DNA from: Aeromonas salmonicida subsp. salmonicida
GTDB lineage: Bacteria > Pseudomonadota > Gammaproteobacteria > Enterobacterales > Aeromonadaceae
Direction: 5' to 3'
Length of the DNA stretch: 35,950 nt
NCBI RefSeq assembly: GCF_001643305.1
Contig: NZ_LSGW01000048.1
Span: forward strand, 1-35,950
Below the pieces are notes generated by a model that was not told where the DNA came from, did not search any database, and worked only from the letters and a program-made list of their open reading frames with translations. Below are positions 27,000 to 35,950 of the stretch, one piece after another (positions within the stretch are counted from its first letter, which is position 1; the number at the start of each line of letters is the position of its first letter). The position numbers were made by a program, and so were the translations under genes.

Positions 27000-27037
27000 C
27001 TTGATTGCTGCATCAAGTGCAATTCTTTTCTGCAATT
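27000..27037. promoter_or_regulatory. Operator-like repeats upstream of the old yellow enzyme
   Basis: An inverted repeat CTTGAT-N6-ATCAAG spans 27000-27017. Directly after it, TGCAATT occurs twice in direct orientation (27018-27024 and 27031-27037), 13 bases apart. Genes of this enzyme class are often controlled by electrophile-sensing repressors, but no regulator gene is next to it here. Confidence 0.35.
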
Positions 27038-27102
27038 ACCCCTCTTTTTCACAAATAAAAGCAGGACTAGAGTGACCTCAATCCCACCATGAGGAACACA
27101 AA

Positions 27103-28224
27103 ATGAGCCACGACAACCTGTTCTGCCCGCTGCGTCTGGGCCAGTTGCACCTTAACAACCGCATCGTCATGCCCCCCATGACCCGCTCCCGTGCCAGCCA
27201 GCCCGGTGACGTGGCCAACGCCATCATGGCCACTTATTACGCCCAGCGCGCCGAGGCCGGCCTCATCATCAGCGAAGGCACCCAGATAGACCCGCTGGGC
27301 AAAGGCTACGCCTGGACCCCCGGGATCCACAGCGCCGAGCAGGTAGCGGGCTGGAAGGGGGTGACCGATGCAGTCCACGCCAAGGGGGGCACCATCTTTG
27401 CCCAGCTCTGGCACGTGGGCCGCGTCACGCATACTGACAATATCGGCGGGGCCCAGTCCATCTCTTCATCTGCCATCAGAGCCGAAGGGGTGCGGGTATT
27501 TGTCGATAACGGCAGCGATGCTCCCGGTTTTGTCGAGACCACAACCCCGCGCGCCATGACCCAGAGCGACATAGATGCGGTAGTGGGCCAGTTCCGCCAG
27601 GCGGCTCGCAATGCCCTAAACGCCGGCTTTGACGGCATAGAGCTGCACGCTGCCAACGGTTACCTCATCAACCAGTTCCTCGACTCCGAGTCCAATACCC
27701 GCACCGACAACTACGGCGGCTCGCTGGAAAATCGTCTGCGTTTCCTCAAAGAGGTGACACAAGCGGTCAGTGCCGAAATCGGGGCGGACAGGGTTGGGGT
27801 GCGCCTTGCGCCGCTCACCACCCTCAACGGCACCGTTGATGCCAACCCGCAAGAGACCTATCTGGCCGCCGCTCGCTTGCTGGGTGAACTGGACGTCACC
27901 TATCTGCATATCGCCGAAGCGGACTGGGACGATGCGCCCCTGATGGCGGAAAACTTCAAGCAGGGGTTGCGAGATGCCTTCCCCAACACCCTCATCTATG
28001 CGGGCAAGTATGACGGTGAGCGGGCGCGTGCCGCCCTCAAGGCGGGCTGGGCCGACATGATTGGCTTTGGTCGTCCCTTCGTGGCCAACCCGGATCTGCC
28101 GAACCGGTTGCGCCACGGCTACCCCCTCGCGCCCCATGATCCGGCGACCCTGTTTGGCGGCGGTGAGAAGGGACTGACCGACTACCCGACCTATCAGGCG
28201 CTAGCCGAGACGCAATCAGCCTGA
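27103..28224 (+). CDS. Old yellow enzyme (NemA-like NADPH:flavin ene-reductase)
   Basis: This 373-residue FMN-dependent oxidoreductase has a TIM-barrel fold. Family features are NRIVMPPMTRSRA, ISEGTQI, QLWHVGRVTH and the active-site run ELHAANGYLINQFLD, in which H182 and N185 bind the substrate carbonyl or nitro group and Y187 is the proton donor. NYGGSLENRLRFL follows. It reduces activated alkenes, maleimides and nitro compounds, probably for detoxification. It uses the His/Asn pair of yeast OYE1, not the His/His pair of PETN reductase. It is a single gene with terminators on both sides. Confidence 0.93.
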   Translation: MSHDNLFCPLRLGQLHLNNRIVMPPMTRSRASQPGDVANAIMATYYAQRAEAGLIISEGTQIDPLGKGYAWTPGIHSAEQVAGWKGVTDAVHAKGGTIFAQLWHVGRVTHTDNIGGAQSISSSAIRAEGVRVFVDNGSDAPGFVETTTPRAMTQSDIDAVVGQFRQAARNALNAGFDGIELHAANGYLINQFLDSESNTRTDNYGGSLENRLRFLKEVTQAVSAEIGADRVGVRLAPLTTLNGTVDANPQETYLAAARLLGELDVTYLHIAEADWDDAPLMAENFKQGLRDAFPNTLIYAGKYDGERARAALKAGWADMIGFGRPFVANPDLPNRLRHGYPLAPHDPATLFGGGEKGLTDYPTYQALAETQSA

Positions 28225-28264
28225 GACTGGCAAGCCGCCCACCTCGGTCACAAAGCCGCACAGT

Positions 28265-28299
28265 AAAACGCGCCCGCTATTGATGCGGGCGCGTTTTTT
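28265..28299 (+). terminator. Bidirectional terminator between the OYE and adenine deaminase genes
   Basis: AACGCGCCCGC and GCGGGCGCGTT form a perfect stem flanked by A and T runs, serving the two convergent genes. Confidence 0.93.
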
Positions 28300-28325
28300 G
28301 GGGTGTGGCGTCAGCGAGCCAGACG

Positions 28326-29546
<1,221 letters not shown>

Positions 29547-29564
29547 CTATACAAAGGAGTTCCC

Positions 29565-30314
29565 ATGAAAAAAAGCGTCATCTGTGACATCGACGGCGTC
29601 ATTCTGCACAACAACGATCTCATCCCCGGTGCCGACCGCTTCGTCCATCGCCTGCTGGAACAGGGCACCAAGCTGTTGTTCCTCACCAACTACCCGGCCC
29701 AGACCCAGAAAGATCTGCAAAACCGCTTCCGCTCCGCCGGGATCGAAGTGCCGGAGGAGTGCTTCTACACCTCCGCCATGGGCACAGCCGATTTTCTCAA
29801 ACGCCAGGATGGCAAGAAGGCCTATGTGATTGGTGAGGGGGCCCTGACCCACGAGCTCTACAAGGCCGGTTTCACCATCACCGACATAGACCCCGACTTC
29901 GTGGTCGTGGGCGAGACCCGCAACTACAACTGGACCATGATGCAGCTGGGGGCCAAGTTTGTGGATCAGGGGGCCCGCTTCATCGCCACCAACCCCGATA
30001 CCCATGGCCCCATGATGCATCCGGCCTGCGGCGCCCTCTGCGCCCCCATAGAGCGGATGACGGGCAAGAAGCCGTTTTATGTGGGCAAGCCGAGCGCCTG
30101 GATCATTCGCGCGGCATTGAACCGGATGGAGGCCCACTCCGACGACACCATCATCATCGGCGACAACCTGCACACCGATATTCTGGCGGGCTTCCAGGCC
30201 GGTCTTGAAACCGTGCTGGTGCTGTCAGGGGTGAGCAATGTCGCGGATATCGATCGCATGCCGTTTCGCCCGAACCACATCTTCGACTCAGTCGTGGATA
30301 TCGATATCGTCTGA
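29565..30314 (+). CDS. nagD: HAD-superfamily ribonucleotide monophosphatase NagD
   Basis: This 249-residue HAD-IIA phosphatase has the nucleophile pair D8 and D10 (ICDIDGVILHNN), LFLTNYPAQTQKDL, a C2-type cap with NPDTHGP, YVGKPSAW and IIGDNLHTDILAGFQAG. E. coli NagD dephosphorylates nucleoside monophosphates, preferring UMP and GMP. The gene is not near nag genes here; instead it is followed, 20 bases later, by a CPA2 antiporter gene. It has AAGGAG six bases before the ATG. A TATAAT at 29469-29474 may be its -10 box, without a good -35. Confidence 0.93.
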   Translation: MKKSVICDIDGVILHNNDLIPGADRFVHRLLEQGTKLLFLTNYPAQTQKDLQNRFRSAGIEVPEECFYTSAMGTADFLKRQDGKKAYVIGEGALTHELYKAGFTITDIDPDFVVVGETRNYNWTMMQLGAKFVDQGARFIATNPDTHGPMMHPACGALCAPIERMTGKKPFYVGKPSAWIIRAALNRMEAHSDDTIIIGDNLHTDILAGFQAGLETVLVLSGVSNVADIDRMPFRPNHIFDSVVDIDIV

Positions 30315-30334
30315 TGTGATCACAGGAGTCATCC

Positions 30335-31954
30335 ATGGAACCGCTCTTCATTGCCGTCGCCTTCGCCTGCGGCATGCTGGTCAACCTGGTGGGGCTGCCT
30401 CCCCTGATCGGTTTTCTTGCCGCCGGTTTTGTGCTCAATGCCCTCGGCTATCAAAACTCCGAAGTGCTGACGACGGTGGCGGAGCTGGGGGTGACCCTGA
30501 TGCTGTTCACCATAGGCCTCAAGCTCAACATCAAGACCTTGCTGCGCCGGGACGTATGGGGTACGGCTACCGTCCATATCCTGCTCTCCAGCGGGCTGTT
30601 CTGGGTGATCCTGCTCGCCTGCAAGGGGCTCGGCATGACCTTGATGCTGGATCTGGAGTGGCCCCACGCCATCATGCTCGGGTTTGCCCTCTCTTTTTCC
30701 AGTACCGTTTTTGCGGTCAAGGTGCTGGAGGATCGCAGCGACATGAATGCCCTCTATGCCAAGCTGGCCATCGGGGTGCTGATCATGCAGGACATCTTCG
30801 CGGTGGGCTTTCTGACCGCCTCCACCGGCAAATTGCCCAGCATCTGGGCGATCTGGATACTGGCGCTGCCCTTCTTGCGCCCCCTGCTGTTCAAGCTGCT
30901 GGAGCGGGCCGGTCACGGTGAATTGCAGATGCTGATGGGGATCACCCTGGCCCTGGTGCTGGGGGCCGCCGCCTTTGAGGCTGTCGGCTTGAAGCCGGAC
31001 TTGGGGGCCCTGGTGATCGGCATGTTGCTGGCTTCCCACCCGGCGGCGGCGGGGATGGCCAAATCCCTGTTCAGCCTCAAGGATCTGTTCCTCATCTGCT
31101 TTTTCCTCTCCATCGGCCTCAACGGCATGCCGACCCAGGAAACCATGTGGATGGCACTGGTGCTGATGCTGGCACTGCCGCTCAAAAGCGCCCTCTACTA
31201 TCTGGTCTACAGCGGTGCCCGGCTGCGGGTACGAACCGCGTTGCTCTCGACGCTGGCTCTCACCAACTACTCTGAGTTCGGCCTGATCGTGGCCGCCATT
31301 GCCGCCAAGGCGGGCTGGCTCTCCCACGAATGGCTGGTCGCCCTCTCGCTGGCACTGGCGGGCAGCTTCATGCTGTCGGCCCCGCTCAATAGCTACAGCG
31401 AGTGGATCTATCAGCACATAGGCCCCTGGTTGCGCCGCCTGCAATCGGACACCCTGCACCTGGATGACAGGCCCATCGAACTGGGGGATGCAGAGGTGAT
31501 CATCCTCGGCATGGGCCGCATCGGACAGGGCGCCTATCATGAGCTGGAGCGCAAATACGGCAACGTCATACTGGGGGTCGAAAACAACGGGGACAAGGCC
31601 CCCCTGCTGCGCGAACAGGGGATGAACGTGCTGGAAGGGGATGCCACCGATACCGACTTCTGGGACAAGGTGATCCTCTCCCATCAGGTTCAGCTGGTGA
31701 TCCTCGCCATGCCCCATCACTCGGGCAACCTCTACGCCATCGACAAGCTGCGCAGCCACGGTTTTCACGGCAAGATAGCGGCCATAGTCCGCTTCGAGGA
31801 TGATATCGCCTCCCTGCGTGAACAGGGAGTCGATGCGGTGTTCAACGTCTACGACGAGGCAGGCAGCGGCTTCGCTCGCCACGTCATCAGGGAGTTGCAG
31901 CCACTCGACACAGAGGCACCCCTTGTCAAGGAGTGGCCACCTCGTTTAACTTAA
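30335..31954 (+). CDS. CPA2-family K+/H+ antiporter with TrkA-N domain
   Basis: The 539-residue protein has about twelve membrane helices in its first 370 residues, with the CPA2 features LPPLIGFLAAGFVLNALGY, GVTLMLFTIGLKLN, SFSSTVFAVKVLEDR and MQDIFAVGF. A cytoplasmic RCK/TrkA-N domain follows, with the nucleotide-binding motif GMGRIGQGAYHELE. It resembles YbaL and KefB/KefC and probably exchanges potassium (or sodium) for protons. The ATG has AGGAG seven bases upstream, and the gene is probably co-transcribed with nagD. Confidence 0.9.
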   Translation: MEPLFIAVAFACGMLVNLVGLPPLIGFLAAGFVLNALGYQNSEVLTTVAELGVTLMLFTIGLKLNIKTLLRRDVWGTATVHILLSSGLFWVILLACKGLGMTLMLDLEWPHAIMLGFALSFSSTVFAVKVLEDRSDMNALYAKLAIGVLIMQDIFAVGFLTASTGKLPSIWAIWILALPFLRPLLFKLLERAGHGELQMLMGITLALVLGAAAFEAVGLKPDLGALVIGMLLASHPAAAGMAKSLFSLKDLFLICFFLSIGLNGMPTQETMWMALVLMLALPLKSALYYLVYSGARLRVRTALLSTLALTNYSEFGLIVAAIAAKAGWLSHEWLVALSLALAGSFMLSAPLNSYSEWIYQHIGPWLRRLQSDTLHLDDRPIELGDAEVIILGMGRIGQGAYHELERKYGNVILGVENNGDKAPLLREQGMNVLEGDATDTDFWDKVILSHQVQLVILAMPHHSGNLYAIDKLRSHGFHGKIAAIVRFEDDIASLREQGVDAVFNVYDEAGSGFARHVIRELQPLDTEAPLVKEWPPRLT

Positions 31955-31971
31955 CGTCAACATTGTTAAAC
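31944..31971. repeat. Inverted repeat at the end of the antiporter gene
   Basis: GTTTAAC and GTTAAAC are separated by 14 bases and span the antiporter stop codon. It could be an operator for the cupin gene downstream or part of a larger 3' structure. Confidence 0.35.
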
Positions 31972-31980
31972 AAACTAAAC

Positions 31981-32009
31981 GAGTGCGGGGCCAGGAAGGC
32001 CCCGCACTC
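31981..32009 (+). terminator. Strong hairpin between the antiporter and cupin genes
   Basis: GAGTGCGGGGCC pairs perfectly with GGCCCCGCACTC around a five-base loop. No long T-run follows, so it may pause or protect the transcript rather than terminate it fully. Confidence 0.6.
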
Positions 32010-32043
32010 TCAATCCCTCACTCACCATTGGCAAGGATGCACC

Positions 32044-32412
32044 ATGAAAACCCTCAACGACTGGGTACTGCTCAACCAGCACGCCGTCTCCCCCACCCCG
32101 CTCACGCCCCCAGCCGAGCGCATTAAAGCGGGCAACCCTGAGCAAACCCTCTGGAACCACTACTCGGATCCCAGCCAGCAGTTTCACGTGGGCTTCTGGG
32201 CCTGCGAGCCGGGGCGCTGGGCCATCCACTACACGGAGCACGAATATTGCCAGCTGCTGGAAGGGGATGTGGTGATCCACGACAGCCTGGGGGGTCAACT
32301 TGCCCTCAAACCGGGGGATCAGTTCGTTATTCCGGCCGGCTTTGTCGGGCAGTGGGAGACACTCACCCCCTGTCGCAAGGTCTATGTGATCTTCGAGCCC
32401 GCCACCACTTGA
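32044..32412 (+). CDS. Cupin-domain protein
   Basis: This 122-residue single-domain beta-barrel protein has GFWACEPGRWAIHYTEHEYCQLLEGDVVI followed, after a turn, by LKPGDQFVIPAGFVGQWET; both cupin motifs of the Cupin_3 type are present. Small proteins of this kind bind a metal or a small acid and may be enzymes or sensors; the ligand is unknown. The ATG at 32044 has AAGGA six bases upstream. A short hairpin (TTGACG-TTGG-CGTCAA, 32409-32424) follows the stop. Confidence 0.8.
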   Translation: MKTLNDWVLLNQHAVSPTPLTPPAERIKAGNPEQTLWNHYSDPSQQFHVGFWACEPGRWAIHYTEHEYCQLLEGDVVIHDSLGGQLALKPGDQFVIPAGFVGQWETLTPCRKVYVIFEPATT

Positions 32413-32500
32413 CGTTGGCGTCAACTCACCCTGTTTTTCCACTCAACCCATCTGCCCGTCTGCTTGACGTTTACGGCATGATTTTCTGCGGTTTTCCCGC

Positions 32501-32578
32501 TTGCAAAAGGTTTTTGCGCTAGGCATTGTGATTGACGAGGAATGTAAATGGAATTTCGAGCCCGTATGTGGGGGGCTC
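32501..32578 (+). promoter_or_regulatory. Candidate asnB promoter and leader hairpin
   Basis: TTGCAA (32501-32506) and CATTGT (32524-32529) are 17 bases apart. In the presumed leader, GAGCCC and GGGCTC (32558-32578) form a six-bp hairpin about ten bases before the asnB Shine-Dalgarno. I could not match the leader to a known riboswitch or attenuator. Confidence 0.35.
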
Positions 32579-32605
32579 CTATAAAAATCAAGAGGATTAC
32601 CGCCA

Positions 32606-34270
32606 ATGTGTTCTATTTTCGGCATTCTGGACATCAAATCCGATGCAGCAGCCTTGCGCAAATCGGCGCTGGAGATGTCCAAGCGATTGCGTCACCGCGG
32701 TCCTGACTGGTCCGGCATCTACAGCTCAGACAAAGCCATACTGGTGCACGAGCGCCTGGCCATCGTCGATCCGGGCAATGGCGCCCAGCCGCTCTACAAC
32801 CCGGAGCGCACTCACGTATTGGCCGTCAACGGCGAGATCTACAACCACAAGGAACTCGAAAAGAACCTCAAGGTCGACTTCCAGTTCCAGACCCACTCCG
32901 ACTGCGAGGTGCTGCTGGCACTCTACAAGGAGAAGGGCCCCGCCTTTTTGGACGATCTCAACGGCATCTTCGCCTTCATCCTCTATGACGCCGAGCAAGA
33001 TGCCTACCTGATTGGTCGTGACCACATGGGGATCATCCCCCTCTATACCGGTCGCGACGAGCACGGCAACTTCTATGTCGCCTCCGAGATGAAAGCCCTG
33101 GTGCCGGTTTGCAAGAGCGTCGAAACCTTCCCGCCCGGACATTACCTCTGGAGCAAGGATGGCGAGCTCAAGCAGTGGTACAAGCGCGACTGGATGGAAT
33201 ACGGCGCGGTCGAGCACAAGGTCAGCGACAGAGCGGAACTGAAAGCCGCGCTGGAAGCGGCCGTCAAACGCCAGCTGATGTGCGACGTGCCCTATGGCGT
33301 GCTGCTCTCCGGCGGGCTGGATTCGTCCGTCATCTCCGCCATCACCAAGATCTATGCCGCCCGCCGGGTGGAAGACGATGGCAAGAGCGAGGCATGGTGG
33401 CCGCAGCTGCACTCCTTTGCCGTCGGGCTGGAAGGCTCGCCGGATCTCGCCGCCGCCCGCAAGGTGGCTGACCATCTGGGTACCATACACCACCAGATCC
33501 ACTTCACCGTGCAGGAGGGGCTGGATGCCCTGCGGGACGTCATCTATCACCTCGAGACCTATGACGTCACCACCATCCGCGCCTCTACCCCCATGTACCT
33601 GATGGCCCGTTACATCAAGGCGATGGGCATCAAGATGGTGCTCTCCGGTGAAGGTTCCGACGAGCTGTTCGGTGGTTATCTCTACTTCCACAAGGCGCCC
33701 AACGCCAAAGAGTTCCACGAAGAGAACGTGCGCAAGCTTGCCTCCCTGCATCTCTATGACTGCCTGCGGGCCAACAAGTCCATGGCCGCCTGGGGTGTGG
33801 AAGGCCGCGTGCCCTTCCTCGACAAGGAGTTCATGGACGTGGCGATGCGCCTGCAGCCTGCTGACAAGATGTGTGGCAACGGCAAGATCGAGAAGCACAT
33901 ACTGCGTGAAGCTTTCGAGGAGCTGTTGCCCCACGAAGTGGCCTGGCGCCAGAAGGAGCAGTTCTCCGACGGCGTGGGTTACTCCTGGATTGACAGCCTC
34001 AAGGCCATGGTCGAGGTCGAAGTGACGGATCAGATGTTCGAGGCGGCGGCATTCCGCTTCCCCGTCAATACACCGCTCACCAAGGAAGCCTATTTTTATC
34101 GCGCCATCTTCGACGAGCACTTCCCGCTGGAGTCCGCCGCCCGTACCGTGCCCTACGGCAAGTCGGTCGCCTGCTCCACCCCGACCGCCTTGGAGTGGGA
34201 TGCCAAATTCAAGGAGATGGCAGACCCGTCCGGTCGCGCCGTGATGGACGTCCACCAGCAGAGTTACTGA
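32606..34270 (+). CDS. asnB: Asparagine synthetase B, glutamine-hydrolysing
   Basis: The protein has 554 residues. The N-terminal glutamine amidotransferase domain starts MCSIFGILD with the nucleophile C2, followed by RHRGPDWSG, HERLAIVD and NGEIYNH. The synthetase domain has the PP-loop LSGGLDSS (residues 234-241) and SGEGSDELFGGYLYFH. It makes asparagine from aspartate, ATP and glutamine. The length equals that of E. coli AsnB. AGAGGA lies about eight bases before the ATG. The gene stands alone and is closed by a terminator. Confidence 0.97.
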   Translation: MCSIFGILDIKSDAAALRKSALEMSKRLRHRGPDWSGIYSSDKAILVHERLAIVDPGNGAQPLYNPERTHVLAVNGEIYNHKELEKNLKVDFQFQTHSDCEVLLALYKEKGPAFLDDLNGIFAFILYDAEQDAYLIGRDHMGIIPLYTGRDEHGNFYVASEMKALVPVCKSVETFPPGHYLWSKDGELKQWYKRDWMEYGAVEHKVSDRAELKAALEAAVKRQLMCDVPYGVLLSGGLDSSVISAITKIYAARRVEDDGKSEAWWPQLHSFAVGLEGSPDLAAARKVADHLGTIHHQIHFTVQEGLDALRDVIYHLETYDVTTIRASTPMYLMARYIKAMGIKMVLSGEGSDELFGGYLYFHKAPNAKEFHEENVRKLASLHLYDCLRANKSMAAWGVEGRVPFLDKEFMDVAMRLQPADKMCGNGKIEKHILREAFEELLPHEVAWRQKEQFSDGVGYSWIDSLKAMVEVEVTDQMFEAAAFRFPVNTPLTKEAYFYRAIFDEHFPLESAARTVPYGKSVACSTPTALEWDAKFKEMADPSGRAVMDVHQQSY

Positions 34271-34306
34271 TCCGCTGACGGATATCCTGGCCAACCCGCC
34301 AACAAC

Positions 34307-34335
34307 AAAGCCCCTCGCGAGGGGCTTTATTTTTT
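34307..34335 (+). terminator. Terminator of asnB
   Basis: AAAGCCCCTC-GC-GAGGGGCTTT is a near-continuous palindrome followed by a T-run, 36 bases after the asnB stop. Confidence 0.9.
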
Positions 34336-34392
34336 GGCCATGGCGATGGCGCTCGTCAGCTCAGCTGGCCGATGTTGCCGCGTTGAGCGGCA

Positions 34393-35889
34393 TCAATCCT
34401 TTTTCGCCTTGTTGGCAAAGAAGATATCGGCCTGAATATCCTGAGTGCGGACGGTGAAGATCTGGTTGGTCAGATCGTCGGTCAGTGCTTCCGCATCCTT
34501 CATCACCCGCAGATTGAAGTCGTTGAGCATACGGTTGGCGGCGGCCTTGTCTGCTTTGACCGTTTTCAGATAGCTGGCTTCCATCTCTTTCTGCTCGTTG
34601 GCAATCTTCGCCTCCCAGCTCTGGTAAGCCAGCTTCACCATGGGCGCCAACTTGGGGTAATCCGTCATCACCAGAGTCTGCAGTTTGCGATATTTCCAGT
34701 AGATGGAGTCGCTGTCCGCCTTGTCGCTGCCCAGGGCATAGTGGGCCGGATAGGCTTCCAGACCGCTGTAATAGGGAACGAAGGCGGTCAAGTCCGCCAT
34801 GCCGAGGCCCACATAGGTCACCTCCCCCACCTCGCGCGGCATCCAGGGGCGCACCTGCATCACATGGGCCTCGTAGGTGCGAAACACGCTGATGGGGCGC
34901 CACGGCTCCTGGCCGTTCAACCCTTTGCCGTAAGGGTCGTGCTCGGTGCCGTCATAGTGATTGCGCAGCACCGCCTTGACCTCCTCCAGAGTCATCTTCT
35001 TCTCGGGGGTCAGGGTGACCGGGAATTGGCGACCGGCATCCACCGTTTGCTTGAGCGAGGGGTTGAACATCTGCTGTATGGTCCAGACCCGGGGATCGTT
35101 ATAGGTACGATCCCGCTCGTCGTCGCGGGTATAGGCTTTCGAGAAATTGAACGTCCCATCCTTTTGTGGCTGGTAGAGCCCCTTCTCGGTGGCAAACTCG
35201 ACCAGATTTTTCGAGCCCATCATGTCGGCACTCTTGGGATCGTAGTGCTGCAAGCGACCCTGATTGCCAGAAGCAAAATACTGGTCCTTGGGCAGACGCT
35301 GCGCCATCCAGTGGTGACCAGTGGCTGTCTCCAGATACCAGAGCTCGTTGTCATCCACCACGGCGACGCCAAACCCCTCCCCCGCCCCCAGGGTCTCTAT
35401 GATGTTGCCCAGCAGGGCGACCGCCTCGCGGGCCGAGGTGGCGCGCGAAAGCAGCACATCGGGAATGTCGTCCTCCGTGATGCCCTTATCCTCGACATAG
35501 GGATCGAAGGCGAGTGCCTCGGGCGAGGCGAAAATGGACTCGGTGCCGCTCACCCCCACCCCTTTCTCGTTGAAACCTGTGGCGCCGTGCAGCTGGGTCT
35601 TCCAGTTCGGTACCGTGGTATAGCGCAGGGCGTTTTTCGGCAAGGGGTAGCTGAAATCATTGGCGCCGTTGTGAGCCTTGGAGCTGTGCACACCGCTCTG
35701 CCCCTGTTTCGCCGGATGGATCACGAAATGCTGGGCTTTCAGGGCATCGCTGTCGGCGCTGCGGGCCACCATCATGGAGCCATCGGTGCTGGCCTCGCTG
35801 CCAACCAGCAAGGTGGTGCAGGCGAACGCCGACGAGAAGAGAGCAAGGTTGATGGAGAGTGCGACGACGCACTTCTTGAAGGAATGCAT
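34393..35889 (-). CDS. Secreted C69-family dipeptidase
   Basis: The 498-residue protein has a signal peptide (residues 1-23, ending AFA) directly followed by C24 in CTTLLVGSEASTDGS. In C69 peptidases this cysteine becomes the N-terminal nucleophile of the mature Ntn-hydrolase, so signal cleavage itself would expose the catalytic residue. Other family features are ATGFNEKGVGVSGTESI, EGFGVAVVDDNELWYLETATGHHW and FVPYYSGL. It probably cleaves dipeptides in the periplasm or outside the cell. I chose the ATG at 35889, with AGGAG five bases upstream, over an ATG six codons earlier. It is convergent with asnB. Its promoter region runs to the window end. Confidence 0.9.
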   Translation of the reverse strand: MHSFKKCVVALSINLALFSSAFACTTLLVGSEASTDGSMMVARSADSDALKAQHFVIHPAKQGQSGVHSSKAHNGANDFSYPLPKNALRYTTVPNWKTQLHGATGFNEKGVGVSGTESIFASPEALAFDPYVEDKGITEDDIPDVLLSRATSAREAVALLGNIIETLGAGEGFGVAVVDDNELWYLETATGHHWMAQRLPKDQYFASGNQGRLQHYDPKSADMMGSKNLVEFATEKGLYQPQKDGTFNFSKAYTRDDERDRTYNDPRVWTIQQMFNPSLKQTVDAGRQFPVTLTPEKKMTLEEVKAVLRNHYDGTEHDPYGKGLNGQEPWRPISVFRTYEAHVMQVRPWMPREVGEVTYVGLGMADLTAFVPYYSGLEAYPAHYALGSDKADSDSIYWKYRKLQTLVMTDYPKLAPMVKLAYQSWEAKIANEQKEMEASYLKTVKADKAAANRMLNDFNLRVMKDAEALTDDLTNQIFTVRTQDIQADIFFANKAKKD

Positions 35890-35950
35890 GATATCTCCTT
35901 GTTGCAAAATTAACGTGAAATACCCCTTCCCATCTAAATAGCTGTTCCGA

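Noticed and set aside
32548..32700. Small upstream frame starting at 32548 and overlapping the start of asnB
   Set aside because: An AGGA precedes its ATG, but it runs about 50 codons into asnB in another frame with no sign of selection and no asparagine codon cluster that would suggest attenuation.

Overview
The window looks like chromosomal DNA of a gammaproteobacterium, most likely Aeromonas or a close relative. The evidence is moderate-to-high G+C coding DNA, a complete rsx/rnf-nth operon in the E. coli/Vibrio order, a MotY homologue (a sodium-type polar flagellar motor part found mainly in Vibrio and Aeromonas), gloA and rnt close by, and a thioesterase next to ydiJ. No rRNA, tRNA, CRISPR array, prophage or intact mobile element was seen.

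Layout. 1-828: a decayed IS1-family transposase (one extra base, 3' end missing) joined directly to the signalling tip of a chemotaxis receptor that has lost its N-terminal half. 1031-2220: a small unknown gene and an EamA/DMT transporter on the minus strand. 2333-9578: rsxA-B-C-D-G-E-nth-gloA, encoding the Rnf/Rsx electron-transfer complex, endonuclease III and glyoxalase I. This operon carries two relics, each a diverged second copy of the 3' end of the gene just upstream (rsxD and nth). 9651-12568 (minus): motY and a chemotaxis receptor with a NIT-type sensor. 12717-14962: RNase T and an Na+/H+ antiporter-family permease. 15082-17500 (minus): a periplasmic molybdopterin-fold protein one base upstream of a membrane GGDEF-EAL protein. 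This arrangement matches the PruR-DcpA pterin-sensing c-di-GMP modules known from Agrobacterium and relatives. 17835-23989 (minus): deaD RNA helicase, a YdiI-like thioesterase, a GNAT-like gene and ydiJ (D-2-hydroxyglutarate dehydrogenase). 24159-25092: a cation-diffusion-facilitator gene put out of frame by a third copy of a 7-bp tandem repeat, a possible phase-variable switch. 25379-35889: a TerC-CBS-CorC membrane protein, an old yellow enzyme, an ADA-family adenine deaminase (minus), nagD with a CPA2 K+/H+ antiporter, a cupin, asnB, and a secreted C69 dipeptidase (minus).

Most of the window is core metabolism and housekeeping. The points worth a second look are the PruR-DcpA-like pair, the 7-bp repeat switch in the CDF transporter, the two gene-tail relics in the rsx-nth operon, the tandem repeats in the RsxC tail, the IS1/receptor junction, and several operator-like palindromes. 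All identifications come from reading motifs and gene order; no database search was run.
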